Source: Himantopus leucocephalus
Lineage: Eukaryota; Chordata; Aves; Charadriiformes; Recurvirostridae
Direction of reading: 5' to 3'
NCBI GenBank assembly: GCA_003993805.1
Contig: RSEF01000002.1
Coordinates: forward strand, 96,302,268-96,366,267
DNA length: 64,000 bases
Below the pieces are notes generated by a model. The model saw only the letters and a program-made list of their open reading frames with translations. It was not told the DNA's origin and searched no databases. A program made the position numbers and the translations under genes. The stretch's first letter is position 1. The number at the start of each line of letters is the position of its first letter. Shown here piece after piece: positions 1 to 45,055 of the stretch.

Positions 1-528
1 CTCCACAGAATACATCACGGTGACGATAACCCGATTTATGACAGCGTTTAAGAATGTTACAAGTACAACAGCACGGAAGTCTCTGCACTGCAGTAGTTTA
101 AAAATCGCTTTCAATTCTTTTATCAAAGAAGCGTCGTGTCAAGGGAGCTGTTTTACAGACAGTAAGCAGCAAGTCTTAAGTTCCAAGAAAGAGAAACGTA
201 TTACAAAGTCAAAATAAACCTCAGCTACCGACGGCCAACACTACTCTCCACGTACGGCTTTGTCCGTAAGACAGGGGAAACCAAAACCTACGAGAACGGC
301 TGCCGTTCTGCGAACTGCGCCGAATTTTCCATTAATAGAAAAGTCAGTAGGAGAACAACTTTCTTCAAAGAAAGAACACCACCAGCCATTCATATTGCAT
401 TCTAGGATGTAGTGATATTAAGGTTACACTGGAAGGACAAGTTCTCCAGGATTTAAAATAATAATAATAAAAAAAAAATCTTAATTTGATTTGTAGAGTT
501 CATTATATCCATTGTGCTTTTGAAACAT
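1..528 (-). other. CHMP5: CHMP5 3' UTR, continuing beyond the left edge
   Basis: This stretch follows the CHMP5 stop codon (529-531) in transcript sense. No AATAAA or ATTAAA was seen on the minus strand here, so the cleavage site probably lies outside the window. No coding evidence was found; the short open frames show no recognisable protein. Confidence 0.6.
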
Positions 529-3500
529 TTATGTGGCAGGGATCTTTGGCAACCCAAATTCATCCACCAATACGCCATCCTGTAAGAAATGAAAAGAAGC
601 AACGGGTTAACAACTCCCCACCAACCAGAACATTTCACAAACATTTCCTTCCACTTTCTATAAAGCGATATATCTGCAATTGTCGCTGTGTGACAGCTGG
701 GATCAAAATAAGAGCATCAGTGTGCTTCCTCACTATGAAGCCCCAAACGCAAACATACAGAAGACTTTCTTACGTTTTTAAGAATAACTGTACTAGGAGC
801 TGTAACTGTACACTTAAATTCTACTTGCATCCCGAAAACATTAGATAGGAGTTAAAAGAACACCATTTTAGCTCTTTAAAATATAATAAAAAGCATTCAG
901 TACACCATGTTCTCTCATATATAGCATCCAAACTACATAAAACATTAAGCTTTTTTTTTTTATTCAAAATATTAAGGATTCCAAATATCAAGCAACCAAC
1001 ACAAATATGATTAAGGGGAAAGTACTCACTTTGTTTTTCATGTCAGTAGGAGTGACCTCTGGGATTGCTGGAGCAGATGCGGCTTCATCTAAGTAGGAAT
1101 TGTCTTCATCGGCTAAAAGCTCATCACCTAACGCATCCAGTTCTGAAAGTGAATTGTGTGGGTTAAAAAACTATGCAAGGAATTCCTTTGGCAAAAGAAA
1201 AGATGCTCTTACAGAAAAACAGGATTCATACTCAATGCTTACATTCATACTCATTTATGAATTAGTATTACTTAGTCACTAGTCAGGAATACACACACAA
1301 AACAGAGAACCACCTTTCCTTCATTTTAGCATTCCATTAGTGTGTCTCTCGTTTGCCTCATACCTTTGTTACTGCCCTTAAAGGAAAGGCAGCTTTTATG
1401 TTAAAAAAAAAGTTTTAATCACTTTTTTAACATACTTAAAGTATTTGACTCATGAAATTAAAAATCACTGTATGATGATTTTTAGATTCAATAATGTAAA
1501 AATCACCCTCCGCTTTCCTAACCTGCTTCCAAGTCATCTTCATCAATCTCTGGTGTTCCATAGCTACGACTCAGTGCTTCCTGGACTTCATTGGCTTCTT
1601 CCATCATATCCTCTAACTGATCTTGTATGTCCTGGAGCAAGAAACAATTTCAGCTGGTCCATATTTAATAGTTTTAGTTAAATTTATCAGAGCTTAATCA
1701 AATTCCATTTAATACTGTCAAGGTACAAGGCACTCAAATTTTTTAATGCATAAACCATTTTTTTGAAGCAGCATTAATAAAAGTCAAGACACATGCATTC
1801 CGTAGTATAACGTGGCCTTAACTACCATTAAAATTATAATAAATGTATGAGGTAGAATAAAAGGAACTTTGACACAACAGCTCTGCAGAACTCTCTTGGA
1901 TTTTGTTTTAACTATTCTTCAGGGTAAAATGAAAGCCTCTAATAAATTACCCACAGTTCAGCATTACCTTGAAAAGCAGGAGAGTACGAAATCGAGAGAA
2001 ATTAAACCCACTGTCTGGAGAACAAGCACTAGCTGAGTTGTGCCACAGCAGAAGCTCAAAGATACTTTGGCATACCTATTGGCAATGTACTTGGCTATAG
2101 GTAAGGAGACAATACTTGCCTACAGCAGAGGAAAGAGAACTTAAAGGGATTCAGCACTGGCATTTCATAAAAGTTGAAGTGCAGCATACTTTAAAGCAGG
2201 CCTCTTGAAATGAATTTTCTTTGTTTGGATTTTTTGTGTTGGTGTTTTGTTGTGTTTTTTGTTTTGGGTTTTTTGGTTTTGTTTTTTTTTTTTTTTAAAT
2301 CTNTGAACTAGGGGAGCAAAGGACTAGTCTGCACGTAAGAGTAGCAACAGGACTGGGGGGGAGGAGGACAAAAAAGCGATAGCAGGAAGTGTGTGTTCAC
2401 CCACGTTTATGCCAAAGTGCTGAGGAAAGGAAGGAGGATATTAAAGATTAGCCCAGCAAGGAAACAACAACCAGTGCAATAAGGCCAACAACTGATTGTG
2501 CAGTACCAGAGAAATCAGGAAGGAATTATGATGGTGGTCCCATAAAAAAGGCAGGCGAACTCACGTGAACTAGAACAGTCAGCTGACCTTTAAGTTACAC
2601 AGTCTGCTCGTCACTATTTCAGTACACTGTTTCTGTTCTTTAATAATTTAAACTACAGATGCTCACCTCAATTTGATCAATTTTGACTTGCTTGTAAGCT
2701 TTCTTCATTTCTTTCACCCCCAGTTTCATTGCATCAACCTAGAATAGAGTCAAACAACATGCTTGTATCTGATGCAGCATACAAAAATTAAACAAATGTG
2801 AGATTAATATACTGGTACCGTTGTCTTTGTATCCTTCAGTGCCTGAATAGTGTAATTAGCTTGTTCCATATTAAAAGACTGCTGTGACAGGTTATCCCGC
2901 TGTTGTTCATACCTGTTAAAAACAACACAAATAATGGCTTTAAAACACCACTGTTTATTGCCACAAAAATTCTTAATTTAAAAAAAAATGAAAAGAGAAC
3001 AACATCAGTAATCTGAAGATAGGAACAGATTTTTTTTTTAATTTATTATAAACAATCACATCAGAATAAATAGCTTAATAAAAATCTGGCTATTATGCGT
3101 TTCTTTGTCTTTGAAGTTGACAAAGCTACTCCTGAACTAAGCTCCTCTTTTAACTGATGGTGATACTGTATTTGTGTAGGCTTACACAGTAGGTAAGGAT
3201 ATAGCAAAGGTTTTTATCACTATAAGGTAGAGATGCATGCCACTGCTCACTAATGCTGTAAGCAGAATGGAAGAGATGCAGGTTACCCAAACCGCAATGG
3301 CTCTGCACTGGAGCTTTGTAGGGCAGGGAGAGAAGGAGATAGGGTAGAAAAAGGAAACTGTTATGGCTAACCAAAAAGAAAAGGGAGACTTTAAAACTCA
3401 AGAAATCATCATCCTCAAAGCTAAATTTGAATCTAAAATATGTCTGGTTGAACATAAAAATGAACAATAATTCCTTCTTCAAACATCCAAGGCAGTAGGT

Positions 3501-6500
3501 CTGCAAGACAAGAATGATCCAAATACAAAACAGCTTCTAGACAAGGAATGAATATATTACTGTTTAACAAGATGGAGAAGAGATGACTGAGGGATAGAAT
3601 GACAGCCTGTTAGGAGGGGCCCAGTGACTGTATATAGGGGATCAACTATCAAATAAGATCAGCAGGCAGCAGAGTAAAAAAAAAAAAACACCAACAAACA
3701 AAACAGAAAAAACCCACCCCAAACAAACAACAAAAAAAGAAAAAACCCAACACAAAAGAAAGCAGTTCTTCTCAAAACATCTAACTAAACTATTGCATAG
3801 ATATTTTGGATTATAAGTGTTCCCAAATACTTAACAAGTAATTGAGCAAGTCTGTAGAGGTGCAATTCCTCTGAGGGATATGAAATGCAAGACAACATAA
3901 GCTGTGGCTCAGACAGCACCTATGAGATGTGCAGTTCAGGGACTGAAAGACATTCCAGTGATGTACCCCTGAGCATGTGCCACATTCTGACATTCTTTCC
4001 TTTGTATTTGTTGCTGGACACTTTTCAGGACAGCATACTAGGCTAGACTGGACCACAGGATCACCTATCATATCCATTCTGGTTTTTTGCACAGACACAA
4101 TTACCTGCGCTACATGTGTTCAAGTCCTAAGGGTGTCCACAGAGAACAGGTAAATTTCCAGTAAACCAGAACAAGATCGCGAAGTGCACAATTTATAGTA
4201 AACAATTAATTAAATAAAATGAGGCACACTCTCTCAGAAAGTTCAGGAGCCAAGCATAGCTTTAGTAATGAGCAGATTTAGGTCAGCTTGTCCCAATCCA
4301 AATTTATATACTCACATACAAATAAGGCACAAACATGCTGATGCACAATTTGTAAGGAGATGGTTCTGAAAGGCTGGCTAGCTTGTTCAGCATTTTTCTT
4401 TTAAGAACGCTCAGAAGCAAGAGTACTGGAAAGAAACATCAGTGTGCCACCCCCCTTAAAGAAAACAGGATTTCTCATTAATCCCAAAACTGATAGAGGT
4501 TTAAACTTACATTCGCTTCTGCTTCAACACTCTCAATGCTTTCTGCTTTACTGTATTCTGAAAGACACAGTATTATTATATTAGGAAAAATATTTGACTT
4601 TACTCTGGATTATACTGCTTAAATCTAAGGTATCGCATTCAAGTTTTCCAAAAGATTCCTCAGTTACTAATGCAAAGAGTTTAATAGTAGTCACATTCAG
4701 CATTTGTCCTGCATTAATGATTCACCAAATAGACTTGTATGTAAAGCTTCTAAAAGCAAATACTTTCAAAGTTTCTGGCTTTTGAATTATTTTTTTTGAC
4801 AAGCAGAATACAAAGTCAGACTTAGTCCATCAGAACCATCTTTCATGAACACGTTTTAATGGTCAGCATCAAGTAAGACTGCCAAAAGTACTTTAACAAT
4901 ACTGTTTATATTATATATGCTTATTATTAAATAAAAATTAGATATGTTTATTACTAGGTACTTTTTATATTATATGTTCATCCCCTTTTAAAAATGGGGT
5001 TTCCTACTCCCTTTCTGCACAGTGGAGGCCTCTTTATTCTGGTGGATGAACAAAACAGCCTCTCTACCAGACTTAATTCAGGTAATGGAAGAAGGGAAGC
5101 GAGCACATTACTTCTGATTGGGGAATGACATTACACTTTGGAAGAAATAAAAACCAATGAAAACGCTGTTCAAAGATGCATGTCTAAGAGATGCTTCAGA
5201 ATTAAAATAATCCTGCAGGATCTTATATCCCATCAGTAGGGCAAGATGCAATTCTAAGAACCTGATGAACTGGCTATATCACTCCACTACATGACAAGAA
5301 GTGTGAGTCACAGCCTCTCATGCTTAAATCCCACAGAAGATTCTTACCTTTGCAGGCCCCTCTCTCATCTTCTTCATTTGATCCTTATATTTCACCAGTT
5401 CTGCATCAAGCCTAGCAATTTTCTTGTCAATTGACTCAGCTCTGCTATCCACCTTTAATACATGATGGGGAAAACAAATAAAAAAACTTTAAGTTTTATT
5501 CAGGTATTGGACAATAAAAAGAACAGCCTCAGTTTTGTTATGCTTCTAACTGAATTGTTTCTTCGCTCAGTGTGTTCTATAAACAGCTGAAAGTTTGTAG
5601 AGAATCCAAAACCAGAATCAAGTGAAACACCTTGTACAAGGAGCACAAGAACTATTCCGAGGTTGCAGGAAGCTCTGCCATTGTAACACATTCTCACCAT
5701 TTTGAGATGCTTCCTTGCGCACCCACTCAAGTCACAGTCTCTATTCAGGAATTTCTGATAACATACACTGCCAGAGACTAAAATGGAACGGAAAAAGCAA
5801 AACATAGGTGTACGATGCTGGCAGATAAAGAAGCAATGTAAAAGGGACAGGGATGTGTTCAGCAAGGCTAGAGGTTTATTTTTGGTGGGCAGAGAACATT
5901 AGTCCTTCAGAATGATACCTAGATTACTGGTTACGTTAAAGAAGGCCAAACTTAACAACCGTTTTTGACAAAGGTGCCCAACTGCTTTGTCAGAGAGACA
6001 CTTTTCCCATCACTTCCTGCAAAGGGAGCCAGGACACAGCAGTTCCACCTGGTAGCTACTCTGAATTCTTACTGCACTTTCACTCCAAATCCCAATAGCA
6101 GCTGCATAACTCAGTAAGAGACCTCCAGCAGTCAATCCTAACAGCCCTGGTGCAAAGCTTATCAAAGCTGTCATTATGGGAATATTTTAACCCTACTGCA
6201 TAAGAGGGTTAAAGAAGATAATTACATAGCCAAGCATGGGTACAGATAGTTCTAACAGCATACACAGATTCATAAAAAAACCCCAAAGAAAGCCTCCTTA
6301 ACATGAACTGACTATCACAGCATTTCTCTGGAAACAACAAAATAAAGCTTATTAACTTCTCATTCCAAGGAGCCTCTCTAGGGATTAGAATATAATTACA
6401 CTCCAATTATAGCACGAGACCAGTCAGTGCAAATTTATGCTTCTGACTTGCTAATAGTGTGGCTAAACATGTATAATTATGCTGATTTTCATTTTGGTGT

Positions 6501-9500
6501 CTCAATGATCCTTTTAAATCTCTGCTCTATGACAGCAACATGCATTCGCCAGAGGCATCTTGAGCAGAACATTTGATATGAACACTCCACACAAGACATT
6601 AAAGTGCCTGGGCCCAGCTGGCATTGAAAAAAAAGGTATTATAACTTTCTATTATGTCAAATATTTTACTAATAGTGAGAGAGAGAGAGATATTTGTGAT
6701 TTTAATTCTTGGAGGTTCAAAGTGTAGCACCCCGGTCAAGATCTTCATCACCCTCCTTCACAGGGGAAAACCCATTACTTGGTTTATTTATATAATAATT
6801 CTCTTAGGCAGTGCTAGCAAGAAACGGAGACAGGTCCTCCTATATTAATTAACTACATAAAAATTTCACACACACATTACATAGAACACAGCTTTTAAAA
6901 ATGAGAATGGACAGAAGTAGGGAGAACGGATCTAATTTACCCAGAAGAAAACTAGACTGTGTATTAAAACTTGAAGAGCTGCTTTCTATTATTCACAAAT
7001 AAGGCATACCGAGGTACGTTTCATTGCTACAGAAGGGTCCCAGTCTAAACAGAAGAAAGTGATCGTGGTATGCCAAATCCCTATTAAGTAAAATCACAGC
7101 TTTTTTCAATAAATAATAAAAAGAAGGAACATGACATATGAGACAGAATTTTAACATTGTAGTCACTATTAGCCTTTTGTAAACTATTAGCCTTTTGTTC
7201 CTATGTTTCCTACTTACTACTCTGAAAAAACATAAATTTGGAGTGTTTTCTCAAAGAAAAAGTTAAAACAATACAAATGCCACAGTTCCTGATGCATCCT
7301 TCCTCCTACCGGCCTCATGACAGCTTTGAGTCATCTGACTGTGCTCAGCCAGCAAGGATAAAAAAAAATCTGCCACTTAGTGCAATGTCGAGGCAAGCAC
7401 CGCAGGCGCGGCGAGAGAGCGAACAGAAACTGCAAGGGAGAGTGGGAACAAAGCCATGGGGAGTAAGTGGGGAGACAGGAGAGCATCACACAGCCAGCTG
7501 GCAAACTCGATAGTAACCAGCCATCGAAGAAAAGTAGGGAGAAGTGTTTCCTGGGTTTCTGCAAACTCTTCATATTAGAGACCCCACACAACCAGCTCTT
7601 TAAATTAAAAAAGTCTTGAATTGTTTAGATATCCTAAGATGATGCTTGTTCTCTTACCACAGAAAAAAAAAAGCGTATTGTATGCTGACCTTGTTGGGTT
7701 CAGTTATACTACTTCTACATACACAGGAAAGAACATGCAAAACACAGGCATAATTACTGCCTAAGAGTTGTCTACATTTTTAACAAATGGTAACTATGAA
7801 CATTAATCATTGCTCACCAAATACAATAATTCCTAACTGCCATTTAATGGCTAATTACCATTGAAGTAATATGGTAAGAAATTTTACAAAGCAATTTCGC
7901 TCTTTCAAAAGGCACAACAAAACGTGTCTAAGATGGAAAACAGCACAGAAGTGACGTTACCTGAGTCTCCAAACTGTTGAATTTAACATGGTAAAGAAAC
8001 AGTGCAAGTTTTTTTAATATCTCACACAACTTTCTTCAATAATAATTTACATGCAATTTAAGAAAAAAACCTAATGATATCTCTAGTCCTGTAGCAGGAG
8101 CTGTACTAGAGACTTCACTATTGTGAAAATGAACTGAAAATACAGCAAGTCTTTCACAACTCAGATTACTTCATGTAAATTGGCACAAAAAGTAATTCAT
8201 GAACTCTGAACTTGTAAAAGGAAATATGTTTCTCCCCATGCTTACTAGTATACAGAACTGTCTTAAATTTTAGTTCCATCCACAGAAATTGAACTGTGGA
8301 ACTGGCAAAATCAGCCCTGAAAAATTTAATTACTGACAGTGTCTCAGATGGATTTTGGAGTTCTAGCCATCCACCAAAGCATTTACTGGTAACAATGGGA
8401 AAGACAATCCTGATTTTCAAGCACATGCTTTATTTCTTGTTCTAATTAAACATACTTGGAGCTATGTTTGGGCTTAATACTGCTAAAAAGCAATACAGAT
8501 TCTTTGCCAATAAAATAACATACTGGGAAAAACACTAACTATGACCACTTCTCTCCCCATCTCAGCCACTGACATATGCAAAAGACTGATGTGTGTGAGT
8601 AGGTAGCACTGACAAATATTAGATACTTAACTTAGAGAGTCTCTCCACTGTGTAGGAAAATAAATCTTCTCGGAAGAAAACACTGACTTTTCACAGAAAC
8701 TTTTTGTTGTCAGGTTCCAGTGACAATGCTTAGTTAGCCTTGGTTAACCTCTATTTATACCACAACCATTACTGACCTTTCACCTGACTTCGTTAACCAC
8801 TGAGACAAACACTCAAGACCTCTATGTTCTTTCTTCACCTTTTAAAATTAGTTTACAACAGAAGGAGCTCTAAAAACATACCACGGTTTTCTTCACAAAC
8901 TTAAAAGCAAAGAAAAAAAGACTATGAAACAACAAGATTAGCCTTCTTAAAACTTTCCCTTGATCTTCTTTCCAGACAGGCCAACCTTACAGCAGCTGTG
9001 AAGTGTTCTACCATGTGCTTCCTCACCATTTATTTTGTGGTCTGGGCTTGTTTAACTGTTCATCTACACACGTCTCTGCCATCGACTCTACAGCAAGCTC
9101 ATCTGTAGCAGACGGAGCAATCTTCATCAGAAGGCGGGATTTGCCCTCCCACCTTTCATACTGGACAGAGGGGCTGGTTCCCTCGCTCCTGTCCCTGCCT
9201 TCCCACAACTTGGCATGGCAGGAGTTAGCTAGTGCAATCAGAGCACTGAAGTCCTCAGATGCACAAGTGCACGCCAAAATACATGTGTGCATATATACAA
9301 ACACAGTGTACCAACGCATAGGCACCTAGCTATGTACATTCAAGTATGTGTGTATAAATATCTATCTATATATTTTTATATATAAACAGAATACCATGGT
9401 TTCAGCTGGGATGGAGTTAACTTTCTTGCTAGCAGCTGGTGTGGGGCTACATTTTGGATTCGGGATGAGAGCAGTGTTGACAGTGCACTGATGTTTTTGG

Positions 9501-10531
9501 TTGTTGCTAAGCAGTCAGGGCCTTTTCTGCTCCTCACACCGCCCCAACATCGAGTAGGCTGGGAGTGCACAAAAAGCTGGGAGGAGACACAGCCAGGATA
9601 GCCGACCTCAACTGACCAAAGGGATATTCCACACCCCTTGGTGATGTCATGTGACATCATGTTAATGTCATGCTTAGCATATAAAGTTCGGAGGCGGCGG
9701 AAGTAGGGACATTCAGAGTTATGGTATTTTGTCTTCCCAAGTAACCATTACGCGTGATGGAGCCCTGCTTTCCTGGAGATGGCTGAGCACCTGCCTGCCC
9801 ATGGGAAGTAATGAATTAACTCCTTGTTTTGCTTTGTTTGCGTGGGCGGCTCTTGCTTTATTTATTAAACTGTCTTTATCTCAACCCAACAGTTTTTTTC
9901 TCACTTTTACTCTTCCGATTCTCTCCCCGACCCCAACTGGGGAGAGTGAGCGAGCGGCTGCCTGGTCCTAGCTGCCGGCTGGGGTTAAGGCACAACACAC
10001 ACAGAGACACACAACGCAGACACCGTGCCCCCACAGAGCTGTGTTTCCACACTCACACGCAGGCTGCCACGCACAACCCCCCACACGCACACTCACAGCC
10101 TGTACCACCTCCAAAACAGCGCACGGCCACGCACCCCCTGTGCCTCCAGGACACTTCCGCGTACGGGCAGGCCCACGGACGCGCGGTAACTCACTCACGC
10201 ACGAAGCTCCACACCCGCACCCACCCGAGCGGCGGCTCGGCCCACGGCGCGCCCTCAGCCCCGGGCCCAGGCCCCGGCGGAGACGGAGGGCCTCGCCGGG
10301 CCGGGCCCGCCCCACGGCCCGGGCTACCCGTGCCGCCCCCGCGGCCGCCCCGCCGCTCCCCTGTCCCTCCCGAGGCGGCGGCCGGACCGAGCAGCGCAAT
10401 GTCGGCCCCGGCCCTTGGCGGGGCTCCGGGGGCGGGCCGGGTCGCCCCGGGAGGGTACTCACCGTCCCGATGCAGTCGGTGAGGCTGGGCGGAGGCGCCT
10501 TCGGCTTCGCTTTGCCGAAGAAGCGGTTCAT
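529..10531 (-). CDS. CHMP5: Charged multivesicular body protein 5 (ESCRT-III associated)
   Basis: CHMP5 is a Snf7-family protein. By family knowledge it works with ESCRT-III and LIP5/VTA1 in multivesicular body sorting and membrane scission at endosomes. Eight coding exons were read on the minus strand: 10463-10531, 5348-5452, 4511-4557, 2819-2912, 2667-2738, 1523-1631, 1030-1142 and 529-579. They sum to 660 nt, or 219 aa plus stop, the same length as human CHMP5. All introns are GT..AG and the phases join cleanly. The start [20 protein letters not shown] and the end [11 protein letters not shown] are diagnostic. A basic helical N-terminal half ([15 protein letters not shown]) is followed by an acidic C-terminal half ([20 protein letters not shown]), as is usual for CHMPs. 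The promoter lies about 320 bp beyond the FH 3' end. Intron 1 is about 5 kb and holds an antisense LTR. No defect was seen. Confidence 0.97.
2214..2302. repeat. T/G-rich low-complexity tract in a CHMP5 intron
   Basis: A run of T-rich words (ttttg, tttgt) ends in a poly-T of about 16 bases, with an ambiguous base at 2303. It is roughly complementary in composition to the A-rich tract at 3678-3762. Confidence 0.75.
3678..3762. repeat. A/C-rich low-complexity tract in a CHMP5 intron
   Basis: Runs of A are interrupted by short C groups (caaa, aacaa, aaaccc). This is simple or low-complexity sequence in the intron between exons 3 and 4. Confidence 0.75.
5453..9393. other. CHMP5 intron 1, part without recognised features
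   Basis: AT-rich intronic sequence. A short GC-richer patch near 7380-7480 has no match I recognise. Open frames here are short and lack splice or homology support. Confidence 0.5.
9394..9997 (+). mobile_element. Solo avian endogenous-retrovirus LTR in CHMP5 intron 1
   Basis: The block starts near 'catggtttcagctgggatgg' and ends with the U5-like 'ggggttaaggcacaaca', both forms I know from bird ERV LTRs. It contains a TATA-type box (tataaa, 9680-9685) and an ATTAAA poly(A) signal (9864-9869) in U3-R order on the plus strand. No gag, pol or env sequence adjoins it, so it is a solo LTR. It lies antisense to CHMP5, and its end is about 470 bp from the CHMP5 exon 1 donor. Exact ends and target-site duplication were not resolved. 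Confidence 0.8.
9998..10110. repeat. CA-rich imperfect repeat
   Basis: Interrupted CACA-type sequence (cacacacagagacacacaac, then cacacgcacactcaca) lies between the LTR and the CHMP5 CpG island. Confidence 0.6.
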
Positions 10532-10830
10532 GGCGCCGGTGCTTCGGCTTCGATCTCGGTCTCGTCAACAGCGGCAGCGATCCCCACCGACCCGGAAGCC
10601 CACCGACCCGGAAGCCCACCGCCGGCCCGGCCCGGCCCGGCCCAGCCCCGCCCCACCGACCGCCCCCAAGGTGGAGCCGCGGCGAAGGCGGAAGCACTTG
10701 TCGGGCGGCACGCCCCGCACTTCCGCCCTCCCCTCCCCGGCGGCGAGCTGTGATTGGCCACCTGGGGGCACCGCCCAGAACCTATTTAAAGGGCCCCGGC
10801 GCCCTAGAGGCGGTGGGTGCGAGGAGGAAA
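10532..10830 (-). promoter_or_regulatory. CHMP5: CHMP5 CpG-island promoter, abutting the FH 3' end
   Basis: GC-rich, CpG-dense sequence runs from about 10060 to 10830 around CHMP5 exon 1. Visible elements are two ETS-type CCGGAAG words (10592-10598 and 10608-10614) inside a 16-bp tandem duplication, further CTTCC/GGAAG words near 10690 and 10730, and an inverted CCAAT box (ATTGG, 10753-10757). A TTTAAA word lies near 10785. ETS motifs are typical of housekeeping promoters. The transcription start was not determined. Confidence 0.75.
10583..10614. repeat. 16-bp tandem duplication carrying ETS motifs
   Basis: The unit cccaccgacccggaag occurs twice in direct succession (10583-10598 and 10599-10614). 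A third partial copy and a short (cccgg)n run follow. It lies about 55-85 bp upstream of the CHMP5 start codon. Confidence 0.85.
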
Positions 10831-10850
10831 GCGTACTGTATTTGTTTGAT

Positions 10851-10885
10851 TTTATTTATTTTTTAATGTGAAGAACACTTTTATT
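10851..10885 (-). terminator. FH: FH poly(A) signals
   Basis: The minus strand carries overlapping AATAAA words at 10851-10856 and 10855-10860, and another at 10880-10885, some 17-50 nt after the FH stop. The FH 3' UTR is therefore predicted to be only about 50-80 nt, ending at the edge of the CHMP5 island. Confidence 0.7.
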
Positions 10886-10901
10886 TTTTTTTGTACAGGA
10901 G

Positions 10902-28092
<17,191 letters not shown>

Positions 28093-28400
28093 GGTGACGG
28101 CGGCGGGGAGCACCGCCGGGGGCCGGCCGCCGGGAGGGGAGGGGAGAGGAGAACGGGCCCGCCCCGGACGAGCGTCAGGGTGGTGGGGGCGTCCATCACC
28201 GCGGAGGTTCCGTCGCGCCAATCGGTTGCCGCGGGCGGGGCGGGAGCCGGGCTCCGGCGAGGGGGAAGCCACCTCAGCGGCGGGGCGGGGCGGGGCTGCT
28301 CAGTGGCGGGCTCAGCCTCCGCCCCCGCCAGGCCTGAGGAAAACCCGCCAGCCCGGTGCCAAGGGCGGGGGGGGGAAGGCGCTGGAACGGCGATTTCCAG
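28093..28400 (-). promoter_or_regulatory. FH: FH CpG-island promoter
   Basis: The very GC-rich island spans about 27290-28400 and covers FH exon 1. Upstream of the FH start codon it contains a CCAAT word on the plus strand (28218-28222) and several GC boxes (gggcgggg near 28233; cggggcggggcgggg near 28281). No TATA box was seen. It starts directly after the distal SDHA poly(A) signal. Confidence 0.75.
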
Positions 28401-28431
28401 ACAACGGGAAGCAGGTATTCGCTTATACTGC

Positions 28432-28437
28432 TTTATT
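28432..28437 (-). terminator. SDHA: Distal SDHA poly(A) signal
   Basis: AATAAA on the minus strand (tttatt on plus) lies 340 bp before the FH start codon. Whether it is used instead of the proximal signal cannot be told from sequence. Confidence 0.5.
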
Positions 28438-29298
28438 GAGATATTTTTAAAGATGTATGAAACGTTATTTCCTCCCTCCTTAACAAGATACAGTCGCCTT
28501 TTCCCTCCCTGCCCAGGCGAGGGCTGTGCTTTGACAGGCTGCCTTTCTCCCAGGCCCTAGTGCAAGGTACAGAAACGCTACACGAGTGAGATGTGGCATA
28601 TTCCATTTCTCCAACCACCACCAGCAAACATTCCAACATTTCAGTTTTTCCAACATTCCTATTTTCCAACAGCCAACATTCAGCAGTTGAGAAAACAGAA
28701 AAAAGGTCAAAAATTAAGGCTCCGCTTGGTTGCAATCCACATAGTTACACTTCAGTCCTCCAAGAACTGGGAGTTACGCACAGAAATACTGCTAGGTATT
28801 TCTGTTATACCTTGTTGCTAAAGCTGGTAAGCTTTCATATTTAGGTAAGTCACCTACAAAACTGCCCTTTTGTTCCTCTGAGAGAAAAGACAGTCTAGGA
28901 AGTAAACACACAGGGCATGCCACAAAAATGGCTTCAGAAGTTCCAGCGACAGTAGAGATTAGCTATTAAGATTATATTCTGTTCATGGTATATTTTGGAG
29001 GAAGTAACTGGAGTAGAAGTATCACGTTTCCTTCAATAAAACAACAGTATGACCATTTTTACAACTTTAGCTTTAGAAAAAAAGTTGTAATTACTAGTGC
29101 ATCATTTTCTTCTCTTTCATGTTACTTCCTTGATTTTTCATTCCCTTTATCATGAAATTCAGCATCTCAATCTTGTCTAAAAGTATTGCAATGCATTTCT
29201 TGTTCTTAAAATATGTAAGTCACTATACATCGAAAATAAAAGCATTGCAAATTATATACATAACAGCACATTCAAACAAATACAAGACTTCTAATCAC

Positions 29299-29304
29299 TT
29301 TATT
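29299..29304 (-). terminator. SDHA: Proximal SDHA poly(A) signal
   Basis: AATAAA on the minus strand lies about 235 nt after the SDHA stop codon, giving a short 3' UTR of a common size for this kind of gene. Confidence 0.6.
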
Positions 29305-29537
29305 TAGACACATTTTGTGTTTTCCCTGTCAGTTTTGACAGATGAGTGGAAGAACATAAGCTGTCCTGCATTCCATTATCATAATTGTACAGTAAGCCAC
29401 AGCAGAATACAAGCTGGAGAAAAGTTCAGTTAGGATTTTCCATTAATTGATAGTGACAATACCATTTTGATTTGCTCGTGCTCTGTTTATGTACACTAAC
29501 CCCCTCTGGGAGAGGACTGCAAGTTAAATGTAAGTTA

Positions 29538-45016
<15,479 letters not shown>

Positions 45017-45045
45017 TTCGCAGGCACCCTGGACAGCGAACGAGA

Positions 45046-45055
45046 GCGCATGCGC
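45046..45055. promoter_or_regulatory. NRF-1 binding site (perfect core palindrome)
   Basis: GCGCATGCGC lies 30 bp upstream of the SDHA start codon. It matches the NRF-1 consensus core YGCGCAYGCGCR except for the first flanking base. NRF-1 is a known activator of nuclear genes for respiratory-chain proteins. Confidence 0.75.

Larger units (their letters stand above)
28410..29537 (-). other. SDHA: SDHA 3' UTR (maximal extent)
   Basis: This follows the SDHA stop (29538-29540). Two AATAAA signals on the minus strand, at 29299-29304 and 28432-28437, predict a short 3' UTR of about 0.25 kb or a long one of about 1.1 kb. The region 28620-28680 repeats CAACATT/TTCCAAC words. No other gene is visible. 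Confidence 0.6.

Noticed and set aside
10041..10871. 276-codon plus-strand open frame over the CHMP5 island
   Set aside because: GC-rich low-stop artefact antisense to CHMP5 exon 1; low-complexity peptide.
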